A stretch of DNA of 64,000 nt from Rhizobiales bacterium Ga0077545 (GCA_001464335.1 LNEV01000002.1:124001-188000); one strand, 5' to 3'. Counted from the stretch's first letter, positions 38,517 through 47,829 are shown. The notes: generated from the letters alone by a model not told the origin. A program made the numbers and translations.

Positions 38517-40783
38517 CGACGATCGTTTCCGTCGAATTCATCGAATTCGATATGCCGTATTGCGCGCTCAGCTATGGCGTTGCGCCGTGCACGGCCACGC
38601 TCTCCGGCCCGAGCCCGACAGGATCGATCAAGTGCTTCAACACGCCGAAGACCTGTCAGGACCGCGCACATTATACCGACGCGCCGGTCTCGATGCGGTT
38701 CTGCCCACAGGGCGAGCAATACATCCGGGCCGGCATCGAGGCGTTTGCGCTCGTCACCGACATCAGCTTTACGCCGCAGGTCATTTCGCTGGGCGAGACG
38801 ATGGGGCAACGCGCCTCGTTGGCCGTATCGTTCCGAAACCAGCTTTGGACCGACACCGGCCCGGGCTTCGATAAGTATCTCGCCGAGCGCCCATACGACC
38901 CGTTCAATCGCGGCACGTTCTGGGGGAAGTTTCGTGCGCGTCAGATCTCTCTGCGCGGGCGTGAGCTGCGATGGTATCGCGGCGTCGAAGGCCAGGCGCT
39001 CGAGGACATGGAGAAGCGGACCTTCATCATCGATCATATGGAAGGGCCGAACCTTCAGGGTGAATTCCAGATCATCGCGAAGGATGCGCTGAAGTTTGCC
39101 GACGGCGATCGCAGCCAGGCGCCGCGGCTCTCCCTCGGATTCCTCACCGCGGACATCAATGAGGCGGCCGGAAGCTTCGTTCTTTCGCCTGTGGGTATCG
39201 GTGCGACCTACCCGGCGAATGGTTATGTCGCGGTCGGCGGCAAGGAGATTATGGCGTTCACGCGCTCCGGAGACACGATGTCCGTGACGCGTGCGCAGTA
39301 CAACACGCCCGCCGAAGCGCACAAGGCGCAGGACCGTGTCCAGCTTTGCCTGATCTACACCGGCGCGGACATGGCCGACATTTTCGCCGACCTGCTGACC
39401 AACTACGCCGGCGTGCCCTCGAAATACATCCCGATCGACAGCTGGCGCGCGGAGACGGCGAGCCATCTGGCGCAGCTTTACAGCCGATGCATTCCCGAAC
39501 CGACGCCCGTCGACAAGCTGGCTGCCGAGCTCGTTAAAGTCGGCGGCCTATACGTCTATTGGGACGATCTCGCGCCCGCCATCCGCCTGCGCGTCATTCG
39601 CCCGATCGCGACGGACGTCGCGGTCCTGTCGCCGGATCTCATCACGCGCAAGAGCCTCGGGAACAGGGAGCAGCCGGACCTCCGCGTCTCCGACGTCTGG
39701 GTCTATTACTCGCAGAACAATCCGCTGAAGAAGGTCGACGACGCAGACAATTATCGATCGGTCGTCGCGGTTCTGGATGGCGAGGCGGCCGAGGATTACT
39801 TCTCGCCGGCCGTCTACAAGCTGTATGCACCTTGGATCGCCGACCTTGGGCGGCAGTCCGCGCTTAGGACCGGGAATATCCGTCTCGGCCGTTTCCGCGA
39901 CCCGCCGCGCAGGCTGACCTGCAAGCTCTCCCGGACCGGCGGCATCGTCCCGATTCTGGGGGAAGGCTATCGCGTCGAGGGGTTGCCCTTCGAGGACGCG
40001 ACAGGCGCGCCGGTTCAGGTGCCCGCGCAGCTGGTCCGCCTTCAGCCGAACCCCGGCGATTATGCGCTTGACCTGCAGGAGATGCTGTTCCGCACGTTCG
40101 GCGATTTCGATCCGTCGGCGCGCAACCTGATCATCGACAGTGCCCGGTTCAACGTGAAACTGCGGGCGGCCTACAATCTTCTCTATCCCCCGCCGACATC
40201 CGGCACCATCGTCAATTGCTATGTCGAGGCGGGAGCTCGCGTTGGCTCGCTCGTGTCCGGAACTCCGGCGCTCGACATCGGGTCATGGCCCGCTGGCGTC
40301 ATCATCAACCTGTTCCTTCTCGGCCGCCTTCAGGGTAAGGGCGGCGACGCCAATACGAGCGGATCGACGCAGCCGAACATTCACGGCGGGACCGCCCTCA
40401 AGACGACGGTGCCTATCAACATTGATTTTCCTGTGCCGACGGGCGGGTCCGGTCCAAGCGGCGAGATTTTTGGCGGCGGCGGCGGCGGCGGCTTTCGGTA
40501 TCCGACCGGCGGCCCATTCGCGGGCGGCGGCGGTGGTCAAGGTCTCACACCGGGTCTCGGCGGCCCTGCATCATATCCGGGCCAGCCCGGAACGACTGAG
40601 GCGGCTGGCGCGCCTGGCGTAGGAGCGGGCTCGGGCGGCACAGCCGGACAGCCGGGCGTGAGCGGTGGCGGACGTCAAGGCCGCGGCTCTCCCGGCGGCA
40701 GTGCCGGCGCCGCCATCGATGGCATCAGCAATGTGACCTTCATCGGCGCGACCGGCGACATTCGCGGCCCGCAAATCAACTGA
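38513..40783 (+). CDS. Tail tip/hub protein with Gly-rich C-terminal adhesin-like segment
   Basis: A 756-residue protein. The first 600 residues are hub-like, with many beta strands (QRASLAVSFRNQLWTDTGPG, LFRTFGDFDPSARNLIIDSA). The segment TSGTIVNCYVEAGARVGSLV is followed by a Gly-rich C-terminus of about 120 residues made of short GGxG, GPGG-like runs. Gly-rich sandwich segments are known in phage adhesins that contact host receptors. Ending with GDIRGPQIN, it probably sits at the tip and touches the cell surface. Confidence 0.72.
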   Translation: MTTIVSVEFIEFDMPYCALSYGVAPCTATLSGPSPTGSIKCFNTPKTCQDRAHYTDAPVSMRFCPQGEQYIRAGIEAFALVTDISFTPQVISLGETMGQRASLAVSFRNQLWTDTGPGFDKYLAERPYDPFNRGTFWGKFRARQISLRGRELRWYRGVEGQALEDMEKRTFIIDHMEGPNLQGEFQIIAKDALKFADGDRSQAPRLSLGFLTADINEAAGSFVLSPVGIGATYPANGYVAVGGKEIMAFTRSGDTMSVTRAQYNTPAEAHKAQDRVQLCLIYTGADMADIFADLLTNYAGVPSKYIPIDSWRAETASHLAQLYSRCIPEPTPVDKLAAELVKVGGLYVYWDDLAPAIRLRVIRPIATDVAVLSPDLITRKSLGNREQPDLRVSDVWVYYSQNNPLKKVDDADNYRSVVAVLDGEAAEDYFSPAVYKLYAPWIADLGRQSALRTGNIRLGRFRDPPRRLTCKLSRTGGIVPILGEGYRVEGLPFEDATGAPVQVPAQLVRLQPNPGDYALDLQEMLFRTFGDFDPSARNLIIDSARFNVKLRAAYNLLYPPPTSGTIVNCYVEAGARVGSLVSGTPALDIGSWPAGVIINLFLLGRLQGKGGDANTSGSTQPNIHGGTALKTTVPINIDFPVPTGGSGPSGEIFGGGGGGGFRYPTGGPFAGGGGGQGLTPGLGGPASYPGQPGTTEAAGAPGVGAGSGGTAGQPGVSGGGRQGRGSPGGSAGAAIDGISNVTFIGATGDIRGPQIN

Positions 40784-40805
40784 TCGTATCAATCGGGGTA
40801 ATGAC

Positions 40806-43142
40806 ATGGCGCTTGCTCATTGGCAGCGGACGATCACGGACGGCTTCGGCAATGTCGTGTCGGATGCGACGGTCGAGGTTCGCCGCCACGGCGAAATGGC
40901 GATCCTCGCCCCGATCAAGGCTGACCGTGAGGGTCTTTCTCCGAAGCCAAATCCGTTCACGGTTGACGCCGGCGGAAACGCCGACTTCTTCGCGCTCGGC
41001 GGCCCGTATCAGATCAAGGCGTCCGCCGTCATCGGCGGCGTGCCTTGGGAGAAGATCTGGACCTATAGCGCTATCGGAACGGCGGCAGAAACGGATGCTG
41101 CATCGGGGAACGCGGGCGGCAACCTGCTGACCTTCGCATCTGAGACCGCCGACGCCGATCCCGGCGACGGTAAGATCCGTTTCAATCACGCCGATCCTGA
41201 GAGCGTCACCTGGCTCTACATCGACGACGACAACGCGTTCGGGCAGGACATTACGGCGCTTCTCGACAGCTTCGATGATTTCGGCGGGGCGAACACCAAG
41301 GGATATCTGCGGCTCCAGGTGGACGGCAACGCGGTCGTCTGGGCGGAGTTCTCGGTCGTCGGCTCCGTCGTCGTCGGCGCGGGTTATCGCAAGGTGCCGG
41401 TCAGCCTCGTTTCGCACGGCGGCGAAATGGCCGCGAACGACGCCCTGACGATGTTCTTCAATCCGGCCGGCCCCGGTGCCGCGCAGGACATCTCTTATGA
41501 ACCCGGTCCGGGCTTTAGCGGTGCGGCAGACAACGCAAAGGCTGCGCTGGATGAGGCGGGCGAAAAGCTGCAGCACATCACCGTCACGCAGGCTGTGAAC
41601 CTCGACACCATCGAGGCGCGTGTAAACTCGCTCGATGCGGCCGTGGTTCTGCGTGGCACGTGGAGCGCGGCCAGCGGCGCCTTTCCGGCGACCGGCGGAG
41701 GGGGGACGGCTGGCGCCGTCATCGCCGGGGACAGCTGGATCGTTTCGACGGGCGGCACGGTGGGCGGCGTGGAGTTTGCGGCGAATGATCGAATTATAGC
41801 TATCACGGACGGCCCCTCGACGTCGGTGTTTGCCGCCAACTGGTTCAAGGCCGATTACACCGATCTCTTGAACGGCACCACGCTCGGTGCGGCTCTCGCG
41901 GCCGCCACGGCAAAGACGACTCCGGTCGATGCGGACACCCTCGGGATTGGTGACAGCGCGGCGTCAGGCGTCTGGAAGAAGCTTACACTTGCCAATCTGA
42001 AGGCCTGGCTTTTTACCTCGGCCAGCTTTTTGAATTACTTCGACATGACCGAGGAGACGGAGCCCGGAACGCCCGCATCTGGAAAGCTCCGTCTGTTCGC
42101 CAACGGCAACAAGCTCTGGATCAAGGACGATCTCGGGGTCGCGGCTGAGGTCGGCTCAGGCGGCGGCGGGGGTGACGTTACCAAGGCTCAGCTCGCGGAG
42201 CGGGACATGGCATTGGCGAACGCAATGGCAGCGCCATATCCCTTCGTCAACGGATGGGCGGATAGCTTCAACGTCAGCACATATGTCGATGCTGCCAACT
42301 CGGTGAATGAGGATCTGTCGATTGCGGGCGAGGTGCGCGGCACAAGACCCGTCTACAACTATCCGCCCGGAACGAACATCGGCAACATGGTCCAGTTTGG
42401 CGGACTCGCCGCCGCTTTCGATGGGGCAACCTCGCAAGCGGACAGCGGGGGCTCCGGTCGAAACAACCAAGGGGCGGGCATTTCCAACGGGTATGTGGGC
42501 AAGACGACAAGCCAGGCGTGGCCGGTCTTGGAAGCAACTGTTTATGGGTCGAACAACAGCGGTTTCGTTATGTCCGGAAACCCGTCGGTCACGCTCTATC
42601 TGTACGGCAAGCAGGGCGCTGCCCCAGCGAGCGGGACGGATGGATCGATACTTGGCTCGCTTACTTTCACCGACACGGTCAACGAAAGCGCTGGGCGGAC
42701 GATCGTGTCGACCGATCAGAACACGCTCTGGGATCACATCTGGATTTATCTCGATCAGCCGAACAACGCGAACGTCTGTATTGCAGAAGTGGTTTTTCGC
42801 GTTCTCGGAACAACTGACAATCTCGATCTCCGGACAATTACGAGGACCGCCGATGCAGTGCCCTCCACCGTAGATGTGTTCCTCATGGTGCGCGAGCTGG
42901 ACACTCTGACGCCTGACACGGATATCAAGATATACGCGTCACGTATTGGAAACACAGGCTACGTCGAGGGCGTCGAAGAGCGCGTGGGTGTCCTGTCGTC
43001 CGGAGGCGGGATCTACATCTGGCGGGCGGTCGGGATCGATGTGACGGGACAGGCGTCCGGACAGAATCTTCGAGCGCGAGTTGCGTTGCTGAACAACAAG
43101 CGGGCGCAGATCTTGGCGATTGCCGTTTACGCGCGTCCTTAG
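40806..43142 (+). CDS. Tail fibre protein
   Basis: A 778-residue fibre. The N-terminal 90 residues are a beta domain used for attachment to the tail (WQRTITDGFGNVVSDATVEV). The middle carries repeats and a linker (GGGGTAGAVIAGDSWIVSTG). The C-terminal 300 residues form a beta-rich receptor-binding region that starts around AAPYPFVNGWADSFNVSTYV. Likely trimeric. It is the last gene of the tail module, followed antisense by the glycosyltransferase with a 4-base overlap of ends. Confidence 0.8.
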   Translation: MALAHWQRTITDGFGNVVSDATVEVRRHGEMAILAPIKADREGLSPKPNPFTVDAGGNADFFALGGPYQIKASAVIGGVPWEKIWTYSAIGTAAETDAASGNAGGNLLTFASETADADPGDGKIRFNHADPESVTWLYIDDDNAFGQDITALLDSFDDFGGANTKGYLRLQVDGNAVVWAEFSVVGSVVVGAGYRKVPVSLVSHGGEMAANDALTMFFNPAGPGAAQDISYEPGPGFSGAADNAKAALDEAGEKLQHITVTQAVNLDTIEARVNSLDAAVVLRGTWSAASGAFPATGGGGTAGAVIAGDSWIVSTGGTVGGVEFAANDRIIAITDGPSTSVFAANWFKADYTDLLNGTTLGAALAAATAKTTPVDADTLGIGDSAASGVWKKLTLANLKAWLFTSASFLNYFDMTEETEPGTPASGKLRLFANGNKLWIKDDLGVAAEVGSGGGGGDVTKAQLAERDMALANAMAAPYPFVNGWADSFNVSTYVDAANSVNEDLSIAGEVRGTRPVYNYPPGTNIGNMVQFGGLAAAFDGATSQADSGGSGRNNQGAGISNGYVGKTTSQAWPVLEATVYGSNNSGFVMSGNPSVTLYLYGKQGAAPASGTDGSILGSLTFTDTVNESAGRTIVSTDQNTLWDHIWIYLDQPNNANVCIAEVVFRVLGTTDNLDLRTITRTADAVPSTVDVFLMVRELDTLTPDTDIKIYASRIGNTGYVEGVEERVGVLSSGGGIYIWRAVGIDVTGQASGQNLRARVALLNNKRAQILAIAVYARP

Positions 43143-44119
43143 CCCCAATCTACGAAGGCGCCGATCCTGAAAAGGTGCTCGGCGTCTTCATAACGCGTCG
43201 TGTGTGCATACTGAAAAGGGTGCTCCGGATTTTTGTCAATTACTCGGAGCGCGTCCCGATAGTAGGCCCCGGCCTCAATGTGCTGACCATTCTCAACGGT
43301 GGCGCGATATCGCTCCGGCGCGTCGCTGAACATCTTGAAGTGTAAAAGCGCGCCCATCGGCGGATTGAAATTGCGATGATAGGGGGCCGGGTAGTGGGTG
43401 GAAGATCTGAGGTTCGTTCCTCGCGTCCAGAACACGAGCGGATACTTGGTAAGCAGAAGCGCGCGGCCGAAGGTACGCGAACGAGGCCCGCCCTCGATCT
43501 TCCAGCCTCTAGAACAGGTTTGAACGGTGTACCCTTCGGCATCGAAGGAGTCAGCGACCTTCCAAGGCTCGGAGTCGCGATTTAGGCGGGATTCAGAAAG
43601 CGGGGTGCTCGGGTACAGATCGAGCATCGGCGCGCAGAAGTGTCGAATTCCTCGCGCCTGCAACCTCTCGATCACATCAGAGAGTGGGACGCTCTCGTGG
43701 CTGCGATAGACGAGAAATTCATCTGCATCGACCGAGAGATACCAGCGGTCCCGGCCATACAGATCGACGATCATTTGACGCCAAATGCGCCCACGCGAAG
43801 CTTCGCCATATCGAACGTTGGATGTCAGGATATCGACATCCTGCTCTTTGCGAAGCTGGGAAACCGTATCGTCTGAGGAGCGATCATCGAGCCACAAGAA
43901 GCGGGTCACACCAAGCTTCCTGTAGTGACACAAGAAAGCTTGCACGAGGTGGCCCTCGTTATGGCTTGCGACGATCAGGGGTATATCGGCTGGACTGAGC
44001 GCTCGCCTTGCCCCATCAATGCGCACCTCAACGGAGGGCGCTTTGCTCTGCTCCTTGCGGGATCGGAAGTAAGCCACGAGCGGCGCTGTAAATGACAGTC
44101 TGCATTGTGAGGCTATCAT
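43139..44119 (-). CDS. Glycosyltransferase family 2-like protein (lysogenic conversion candidate)
   Basis: A 326-residue glycosyltransferase. After a short basic N-terminus comes the GT-A fold: ADIPLIVASHNEGHLVQAFL, FLWLDDRSSDDTVSQLRKEQ, and the metal-binding DxD-type motif YLSVDADEFLVYR. Then follow a longer acceptor domain (HFCAPMLDLYPSTPLSE) and the ending HTTRYEDAEHLFRIG. It would transfer a sugar from a nucleotide donor to a surface glycan. It lies antisense between fibre and lysis genes with a methyltransferase on the same strand, suggesting modification of the receptor in the lysogen. No Shine-Dalgarno is evident. Confidence 0.82.
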   Translation of the reverse strand: MIASQCRLSFTAPLVAYFRSRKEQSKAPSVEVRIDGARRALSPADIPLIVASHNEGHLVQAFLCHYRKLGVTRFLWLDDRSSDDTVSQLRKEQDVDILTSNVRYGEASRGRIWRQMIVDLYGRDRWYLSVDADEFLVYRSHESVPLSDVIERLQARGIRHFCAPMLDLYPSTPLSESRLNRDSEPWKVADSFDAEGYTVQTCSRGWKIEGGPRSRTFGRALLLTKYPLVFWTRGTNLRSSTHYPAPYHRNFNPPMGALLHFKMFSDAPERYRATVENGQHIEAGAYYRDALRVIDKNPEHPFQYAHTTRYEDAEHLFRIGAFVDWG

Positions 44120-44213
44120 CGGCGTTTGAGCGTCCCCGCGGGTGATAGACGCTAATCTAGGCGGTCAATGCCCGTCAAGAACACCCGGGCGGAGGGATCG
44201 GGCTACGAGGCGA

Positions 44214-44942
44214 TCAGGATATCGGTCGACGCAACAACATTGCGAATCCTGAGGCGGTGCTGTTCGGATCGTTCCAATATCGCTTTCGATCGTGCACCAC
44301 CTTGATCACGCTCGGATAGTAGTCGTGGCGAATGGCTTCCATCTGATCGAACAAGAATGTCATCGCAGAAGGCGTTGCACGCCAGTGATCGCCAAATCCC
44401 GGTCCTTCGTGGACTGGATAGAACCACGGCATCGAAACGAACAGATGACCTCCGGGGCGAACCATCCTCGTGATGTGTGGCGCAGCGAGCCACGGCCGGT
44501 CGACATGCTCAAGCATCGACATGCAAAGGACGAGGTCGTACTCGCCGAGATCTTCCGGCGGGCTCATGACATCGACCTCGCGGTGACGCGGATGATCAAA
44601 AGGAGCGAGGTCGATCGTGCGGAAATCCGCGCCTGGGAAGTAGTCCTCGTAGGTCCGTCCCTGCTTATCCCCCGCTTCGGGCTTGGCGCCGACGTTTAGA
44701 ACTCTCTTGGCACCAAGTGCGCTGCAGTATTCGGCGAGTCGCAGGTTCGCATAGACGCGGGCCGAGGACGTCTTCCCATAGCGCCTTACGCGGATGCGGT
44801 TAGGTCTGAACCAATCGAGCATTGGCGTACGTAGCCCTTGGCCGATTTGGCCGTCAACCAGAAGATATCGCCATTCTTGATGATGGCGAGGCTTGATCGC
44901 ATGGCGATACGCATGCGTCCGCGCCTGAAAATCTTGTCCCAA
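44214..44942 (-). CDS. SAM-dependent methyltransferase (class I)
   Basis: A protein of up to 242 residues. The Rossmann motif is RVLNVGAKPEAGD, followed by FRTIDLAPFDHPRHREVDVM, the substrate strand YDLVLCMSMLEHVDRPWLAA and MVRPGGHLFVSMPWFYPVHE. The frame opens with TTG 44942, only 11 bases from the divergent endolysin start, so ATG 44822 (MLDWFRPN...) may be the true start. It is paired with the glycosyltransferase and may methylate the same glycan, or a lipid or protein. Target unknown. Confidence 0.78.
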   Translation of the reverse strand: MGQDFQARTHAYRHAIKPRHHQEWRYLLVDGQIGQGLRTPMLDWFRPNRIRVRRYGKTSSARVYANLRLAEYCSALGAKRVLNVGAKPEAGDKQGRTYEDYFPGADFRTIDLAPFDHPRHREVDVMSPPEDLGEYDLVLCMSMLEHVDRPWLAAPHITRMVRPGGHLFVSMPWFYPVHEGPGFGDHWRATPSAMTFLFDQMEAIRHDYYPSVIKVVHDRKRYWNDPNSTASGFAMLLRRPIS

Positions 44943-44953
44943 CGGAGAGAATT

Positions 44954-46174
44954 ATGATGGACCCGACCATTCCGGCCGGCGCCGCGCGCCTGCTCGACTT
45001 CATTGGATCGAAGGAGGCGCCGAAGGGCTACGGAACTGTCTACGGCAACAACCAGCACAAGCTGGCGAAGCCGCTGACCTCGATGACCATCGGTCAGATC
45101 ATCGGCGCGAAGCCGACCTTCACGAAGCGGTTCGGATCGTCGGCGTGCGGCCGCTATCAGTTCATGCGGGCGACGCTGCAGGATCTGGTGAAAGAGGGAG
45201 CCGCCGCGGCGTCCGACATTCTGTCGCCGGACCTGCAGGATCGGCTTGGCTATCAGCTGCTCCGCCGCCGCGGCTATGCGGCCTTCATGGCCGGGCGGAT
45301 CACCCGAACCGAGTTCGGCAAGCGTCTTGCGCAGGAATGGGCGTCTTTCCCGGTCCTCGCCGCGGCGCAGGGCGCCCATCGCAAGGTGAAGCGCGGCGAG
45401 ACCTATTATTCCGGCGACAAGCTGAACAAGGCTCTGGTATCGGCCGCCGAGGTCGAGCGCGTCCTTGATGAGGTTCTGCGGCTCGGCGGTGCGCCCGCAC
45501 CGAAACCGGCGCTCACGCCGGTGCCGCTGCCCGTGGCGCGGCCGGAAGGCCTCGTCGCGCCGCCGCTCGCCGAGGTCGAAGGCGAAGATCCCGGTTTCGA
45601 GGAAGACGATATCGAGGTGAGTTTCTATCCATCACCCGCGATGGCGCGCAAGGTCCAGCAGCTTCTGAAGGACCGCGGCTATCACGAAGTAGGCGTCGTC
45701 GGCTCGGGCTGGGGCTCGCGCTCGAAGGACACGCTCGCGGCATGGAAGGCGAGCTGGAACCGCCGCAACCCGCGCGATCCGGTCGCGCCGTGCGATATCG
45801 TTACCGACGACGTCATTGCAAAACTGGAGGCCGACGATCATCGGCCGATCGCGGAGACGCGCGCGAATGCGACCGTTTCGGACCTGCCGCCGGAGAAGCA
45901 GGCCGTGGTGAAGCAGGGCGGCTTGTGGACCCGCGTTCTGACCTGGCTGGGCATCGGAGGCTTCGCCGGTGAACAGACGGGCCTTCTCGACAGGGCGGAA
46001 GAGGTTTCCGGGGGCTGGCTGCGCGTTCGCAGCGTCATGGAATCGATTGGCATCACGCTGGCCGACAATTGGCCGTTTGTGCTGATCGCCGCCGGCGTCG
46101 GCCTCTGGTTCTTCATTCAGCACATCAAGAACAGGGATCTCGCGCTCGTCCGCGAGGGAAAGCTGATGTCCTGA
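44954..46174 (+). CDS. Endolysin: muramidase-type domain, peptidoglycan-binding domain, C-terminal membrane helix
   Basis: A 406-residue lysin. Residues about 8-160 form a lysozyme-like domain with Glu21 in FIGSKEAPKGYGTVYGNNQH and ACGRYQFMRATLQDLV. A Pro-rich linker leads to a peptidoglycan-binding type helix set (RKVQQLLKDRGYHEVGVVGS, about residues 225-300). A hydrophobic helix (WPFVLIAAGVGLWFFIQHI) lies near residues 372-392. The C-terminal membrane helix is unusual for an endolysin and may anchor or delay it. It precedes the spanin genes by 1 base. Confidence 0.83.
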   Translation: MMDPTIPAGAARLLDFIGSKEAPKGYGTVYGNNQHKLAKPLTSMTIGQIIGAKPTFTKRFGSSACGRYQFMRATLQDLVKEGAAAASDILSPDLQDRLGYQLLRRRGYAAFMAGRITRTEFGKRLAQEWASFPVLAAAQGAHRKVKRGETYYSGDKLNKALVSAAEVERVLDEVLRLGGAPAPKPALTPVPLPVARPEGLVAPPLAEVEGEDPGFEEDDIEVSFYPSPAMARKVQQLLKDRGYHEVGVVGSGWGSRSKDTLAAWKASWNRRNPRDPVAPCDIVTDDVIAKLEADDHRPIAETRANATVSDLPPEKQAVVKQGGLWTRVLTWLGIGGFAGEQTGLLDRAEEVSGGWLRVRSVMESIGITLADNWPFVLIAAGVGLWFFIQHIKNRDLALVREGKLMS

Positions 46175-46175
46175 C

Positions 46176-46598
46176 ATGGGTGCGACGCTTCTTGGACTGT
46201 TCATCCGGTTCGTCCCTTGCGGCGCATTCATTGCGCCGATCATCGGCGGGCTGTTCTCGGCATTCATCGCCTTCATTCGGACGCCGATTGGCGCGGCGGC
46301 CGTTGCGCTCGTCGTCGGCATCTGGTGGGGCAGCAATCGCGGCGAAGAGCGCGCCGGCCTGGTCTGCGACGCGGAGAAGCGCGCGGGCGTCGAGGCCGCT
46401 CGCGAGATCGATCGTGCCGCCACCGAAAAGCTGCTCGCGAAGATGCGCGAGGACAACTCCCATCTCATCAAGCTCAGGGATCAAGACAATGCCGAAGACG
46501 CCGCGCAGATCGCGAAGCTCGAAGCTGACATCAAGGCTGGCAACCGTAAGCGTTGCCCTCCTACTGACGATGATGCTCGTCGGCTGCGCCTCAAATAA
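46176..46598 (+). CDS. i-spanin-like inner-membrane lysis protein
   Basis: A 140-residue protein with N-terminal hydrophobic segments (GAFIAPIIGGLFSAFIAFIR, AAAVALVVGIWWG) and then a long periplasmic-type coiled coil (AAREIDRAATEKLLAKMRED). This is the i-spanin (Rz) layout. Its 3' end overlaps the lipoprotein gene in another frame, as in Rz/Rz1. It disrupts the outer membrane together with the o-spanin after the endolysin acts. Confidence 0.78.
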   Translation: MGATLLGLFIRFVPCGAFIAPIIGGLFSAFIAFIRTPIGAAAVALVVGIWWGSNRGEERAGLVCDAEKRAGVEAAREIDRAATEKLLAKMREDNSHLIKLRDQDNAEDAAQIAKLEADIKAGNRKRCPPTDDDARRLRLK

Positions 46599-46917
46599 AG
46601 CGACCTTCGCCGCCCAGACGCGCAGTCTGCCCGCAGCCGAAACGGTCGTTCCCGGTCGGGAGCCGCAGCCCGACGTGCGGCGTACCGACGATCTGTCGAC
46701 TATCGCGAACCGATACCGCGCCGCGTTCGATCGCGCGAACTGCCGCATCGAAATTGCGGACGCAAACTATCGAGCGGTGGCGGCCGCACTCGCCCAGAAG
46801 AATGCGGCCGCTAGTCTCGTTCGGGGCCAGCCAAAGACCGCCGTAACCGAATGCGATAAGTTGAGGACCATGATGCAAATCGAGACAAAGACGCGGCAAT
46901 CCGGGGCATCTCGATGA
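46489..46917 (+). CDS. o-spanin-like outer-membrane lipoprotein (nested)
   Basis: A 142-residue lipoprotein that begins inside the i-spanin gene in a different frame and continues past it. The signal (RLATVSVALLLTMMLVGCAS) has a lipobox ending at Cys32. The mature part is Arg/Ala-rich with helices (AVAAALAQKNAAASLVRGQP). Overlap with a membrane coiled-coil gene is the diagnostic Rz/Rz1 arrangement. The long charged n-region before the helix is a little unusual. Its end overlaps the next gene by 4 bases. Confidence 0.78.
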   Translation: MPKTPRRSRSSKLTSRLATVSVALLLTMMLVGCASNKATFAAQTRSLPAAETVVPGREPQPDVRRTDDLSTIANRYRAAFDRANCRIEIADANYRAVAAALAQKNAAASLVRGQPKTAVTECDKLRTMMQIETKTRQSGASR

Positions 46918-47288
46918 TCGATCCCGTAACGATTTCTCTCGGCGGACTGATCTTGGCGGCGTTCGGCGCCGTCGGCGGTGTGATCTGGCGCGTGATCGCC
47001 CGGATCGATGCCTCAAAAGCCGAGGCCCTTGTCGCGGCCCAAGCGGCGTCGGCCCAGGCCAAGCTCGTTCACGAACAGCTTTCGGAATTCCGTGAGCGCG
47101 TTGCCGCGACGTATGCGACAAAGACGGGCGTCTCGGAGGCGACGGATCGGCTTATGGAAGCGGTGCGAGACGTCGGGAGCCGGGTAGAGAACCGGCTCGA
47201 TGGCATGTCGCAACGTCTGGACAGAGTCATCGAGGGGCAGGGGACGGCGGCCGCTGTTGCAGCGCGAGCCGGACGCCACTCTAGTTGA
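46914..47288 (+). CDS. Holin-like or membrane coiled-coil protein
   Basis: A 124-residue protein with one N-terminal membrane helix (ISLGGLILAAFGAVGGVIWR), then a cytoplasmic or periplasmic coiled coil (KLVHEQLSEFRERVAATYAT). It is last in the lysis block. No other holin is obvious, so it could be the holin, but a single helix plus long coil also fits an accessory lysis protein. Assigned by location and topology only. Confidence 0.55.
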   Translation: MIDPVTISLGGLILAAFGAVGGVIWRVIARIDASKAEALVAAQAASAQAKLVHEQLSEFRERVAATYATKTGVSEATDRLMEAVRDVGSRVENRLDGMSQRLDRVIEGQGTAAAVAARAGRHSS

Positions 47289-47376
47289 TCGGCCACGAAT
47301 TTCGCCAACGTTTCATTATACTGAAAGTTGCGCTCGCTGCGGAGGCCGCTATCGTGGCCTCATTCGAGACCATCTT

Positions 47377-47408
47377 GCCCCGCCGCTCGGCGGGGCTTTT
47401 TTTATTTA
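47377..47408 (+). terminator. Rho-independent terminator of the phage late operon
   Basis: GCCCCGCC and GGCGGGGC flank a 4-base loop and are followed by a T-rich run (TTTTTTTATTT). It lies 90 bases after the last lysis gene and is the natural end of the late transcript. Confidence 0.9.
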
Positions 47409-47500
47409 CCCGGAGGGAAAGGTCAGACTTTTTTGTTATGACACTCGGGAACGTTCGCACCCGCGGTTGATTGGGTTCCTATCGAAACAGGGAGCGAAAC

Positions 47501-47788
47501 ATGAACCGACTTTTCCTTGCTACGGCGGCAGCCGCGCTTTTCGCCATTGGAGGCGCTTCGGCACAAACCGCCCCGACAAATGCCGAGAAGGATTGTAAGG
47601 CCGGGCAGGAATGTCCGAAGGACACTGGCAGCGGCAGCTCAAGTTCCACTGATAACTCCACCACAGGCACGGGTGACCAGGGCAGCGGTGGCGCCGGCAC
47701 GGGCGGTGCCGGCGGAGCCGGATCGGGTGGTGCTGGCACTGGCGGTAGCGGGTCCGGTGGCTCTGGCAGCGGTTCGGGCACCAATTAA
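47501..47788 (+). CDS. Secreted Gly/Ser-rich small protein
   Basis: A 95-residue protein with a clear signal peptide (MNRLFLATAAAALFAIGGAS, cleavage after SAQ) and a mature part of two Cys (DCKAGQECPKD) followed by Gly/Ser/Thr repeats (GGAGTGGAGGAGSGGAGTGG). It is preceded by GGGAGCG and flanked by terminators on both sides, so it is transcribed alone. It is probably periplasmic or exported. Function unknown. Confidence 0.75.
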   Translation: MNRLFLATAAAALFAIGGASAQTAPTNAEKDCKAGQECPKDTGSGSSSSTDNSTTGTGDQGSGGAGTGGAGGAGSGGAGTGGSGSGGSGSGSGTN

Positions 47789-47793
47789 TCCAG

Positions 47794-47829
47794 ACAAACA
47801 GCCCTGCCGGAATCGGCGGGGCTGTTTGT
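47794..47829 (+). terminator. Perfect stem-loop after the Gly-rich gene
   Basis: ACAAACAGCCC and GGGCTGTTTGT flank a smaller G/C-rich stem and GAAT loop. Located 5 bases after the stop. It can act in both directions. Confidence 0.75.

Noticed and set aside
40806..43142. Diversity-generating retroelement acting on the tail fibre
   Set aside because: No reverse transcriptase gene and no template repeat were seen in the window.
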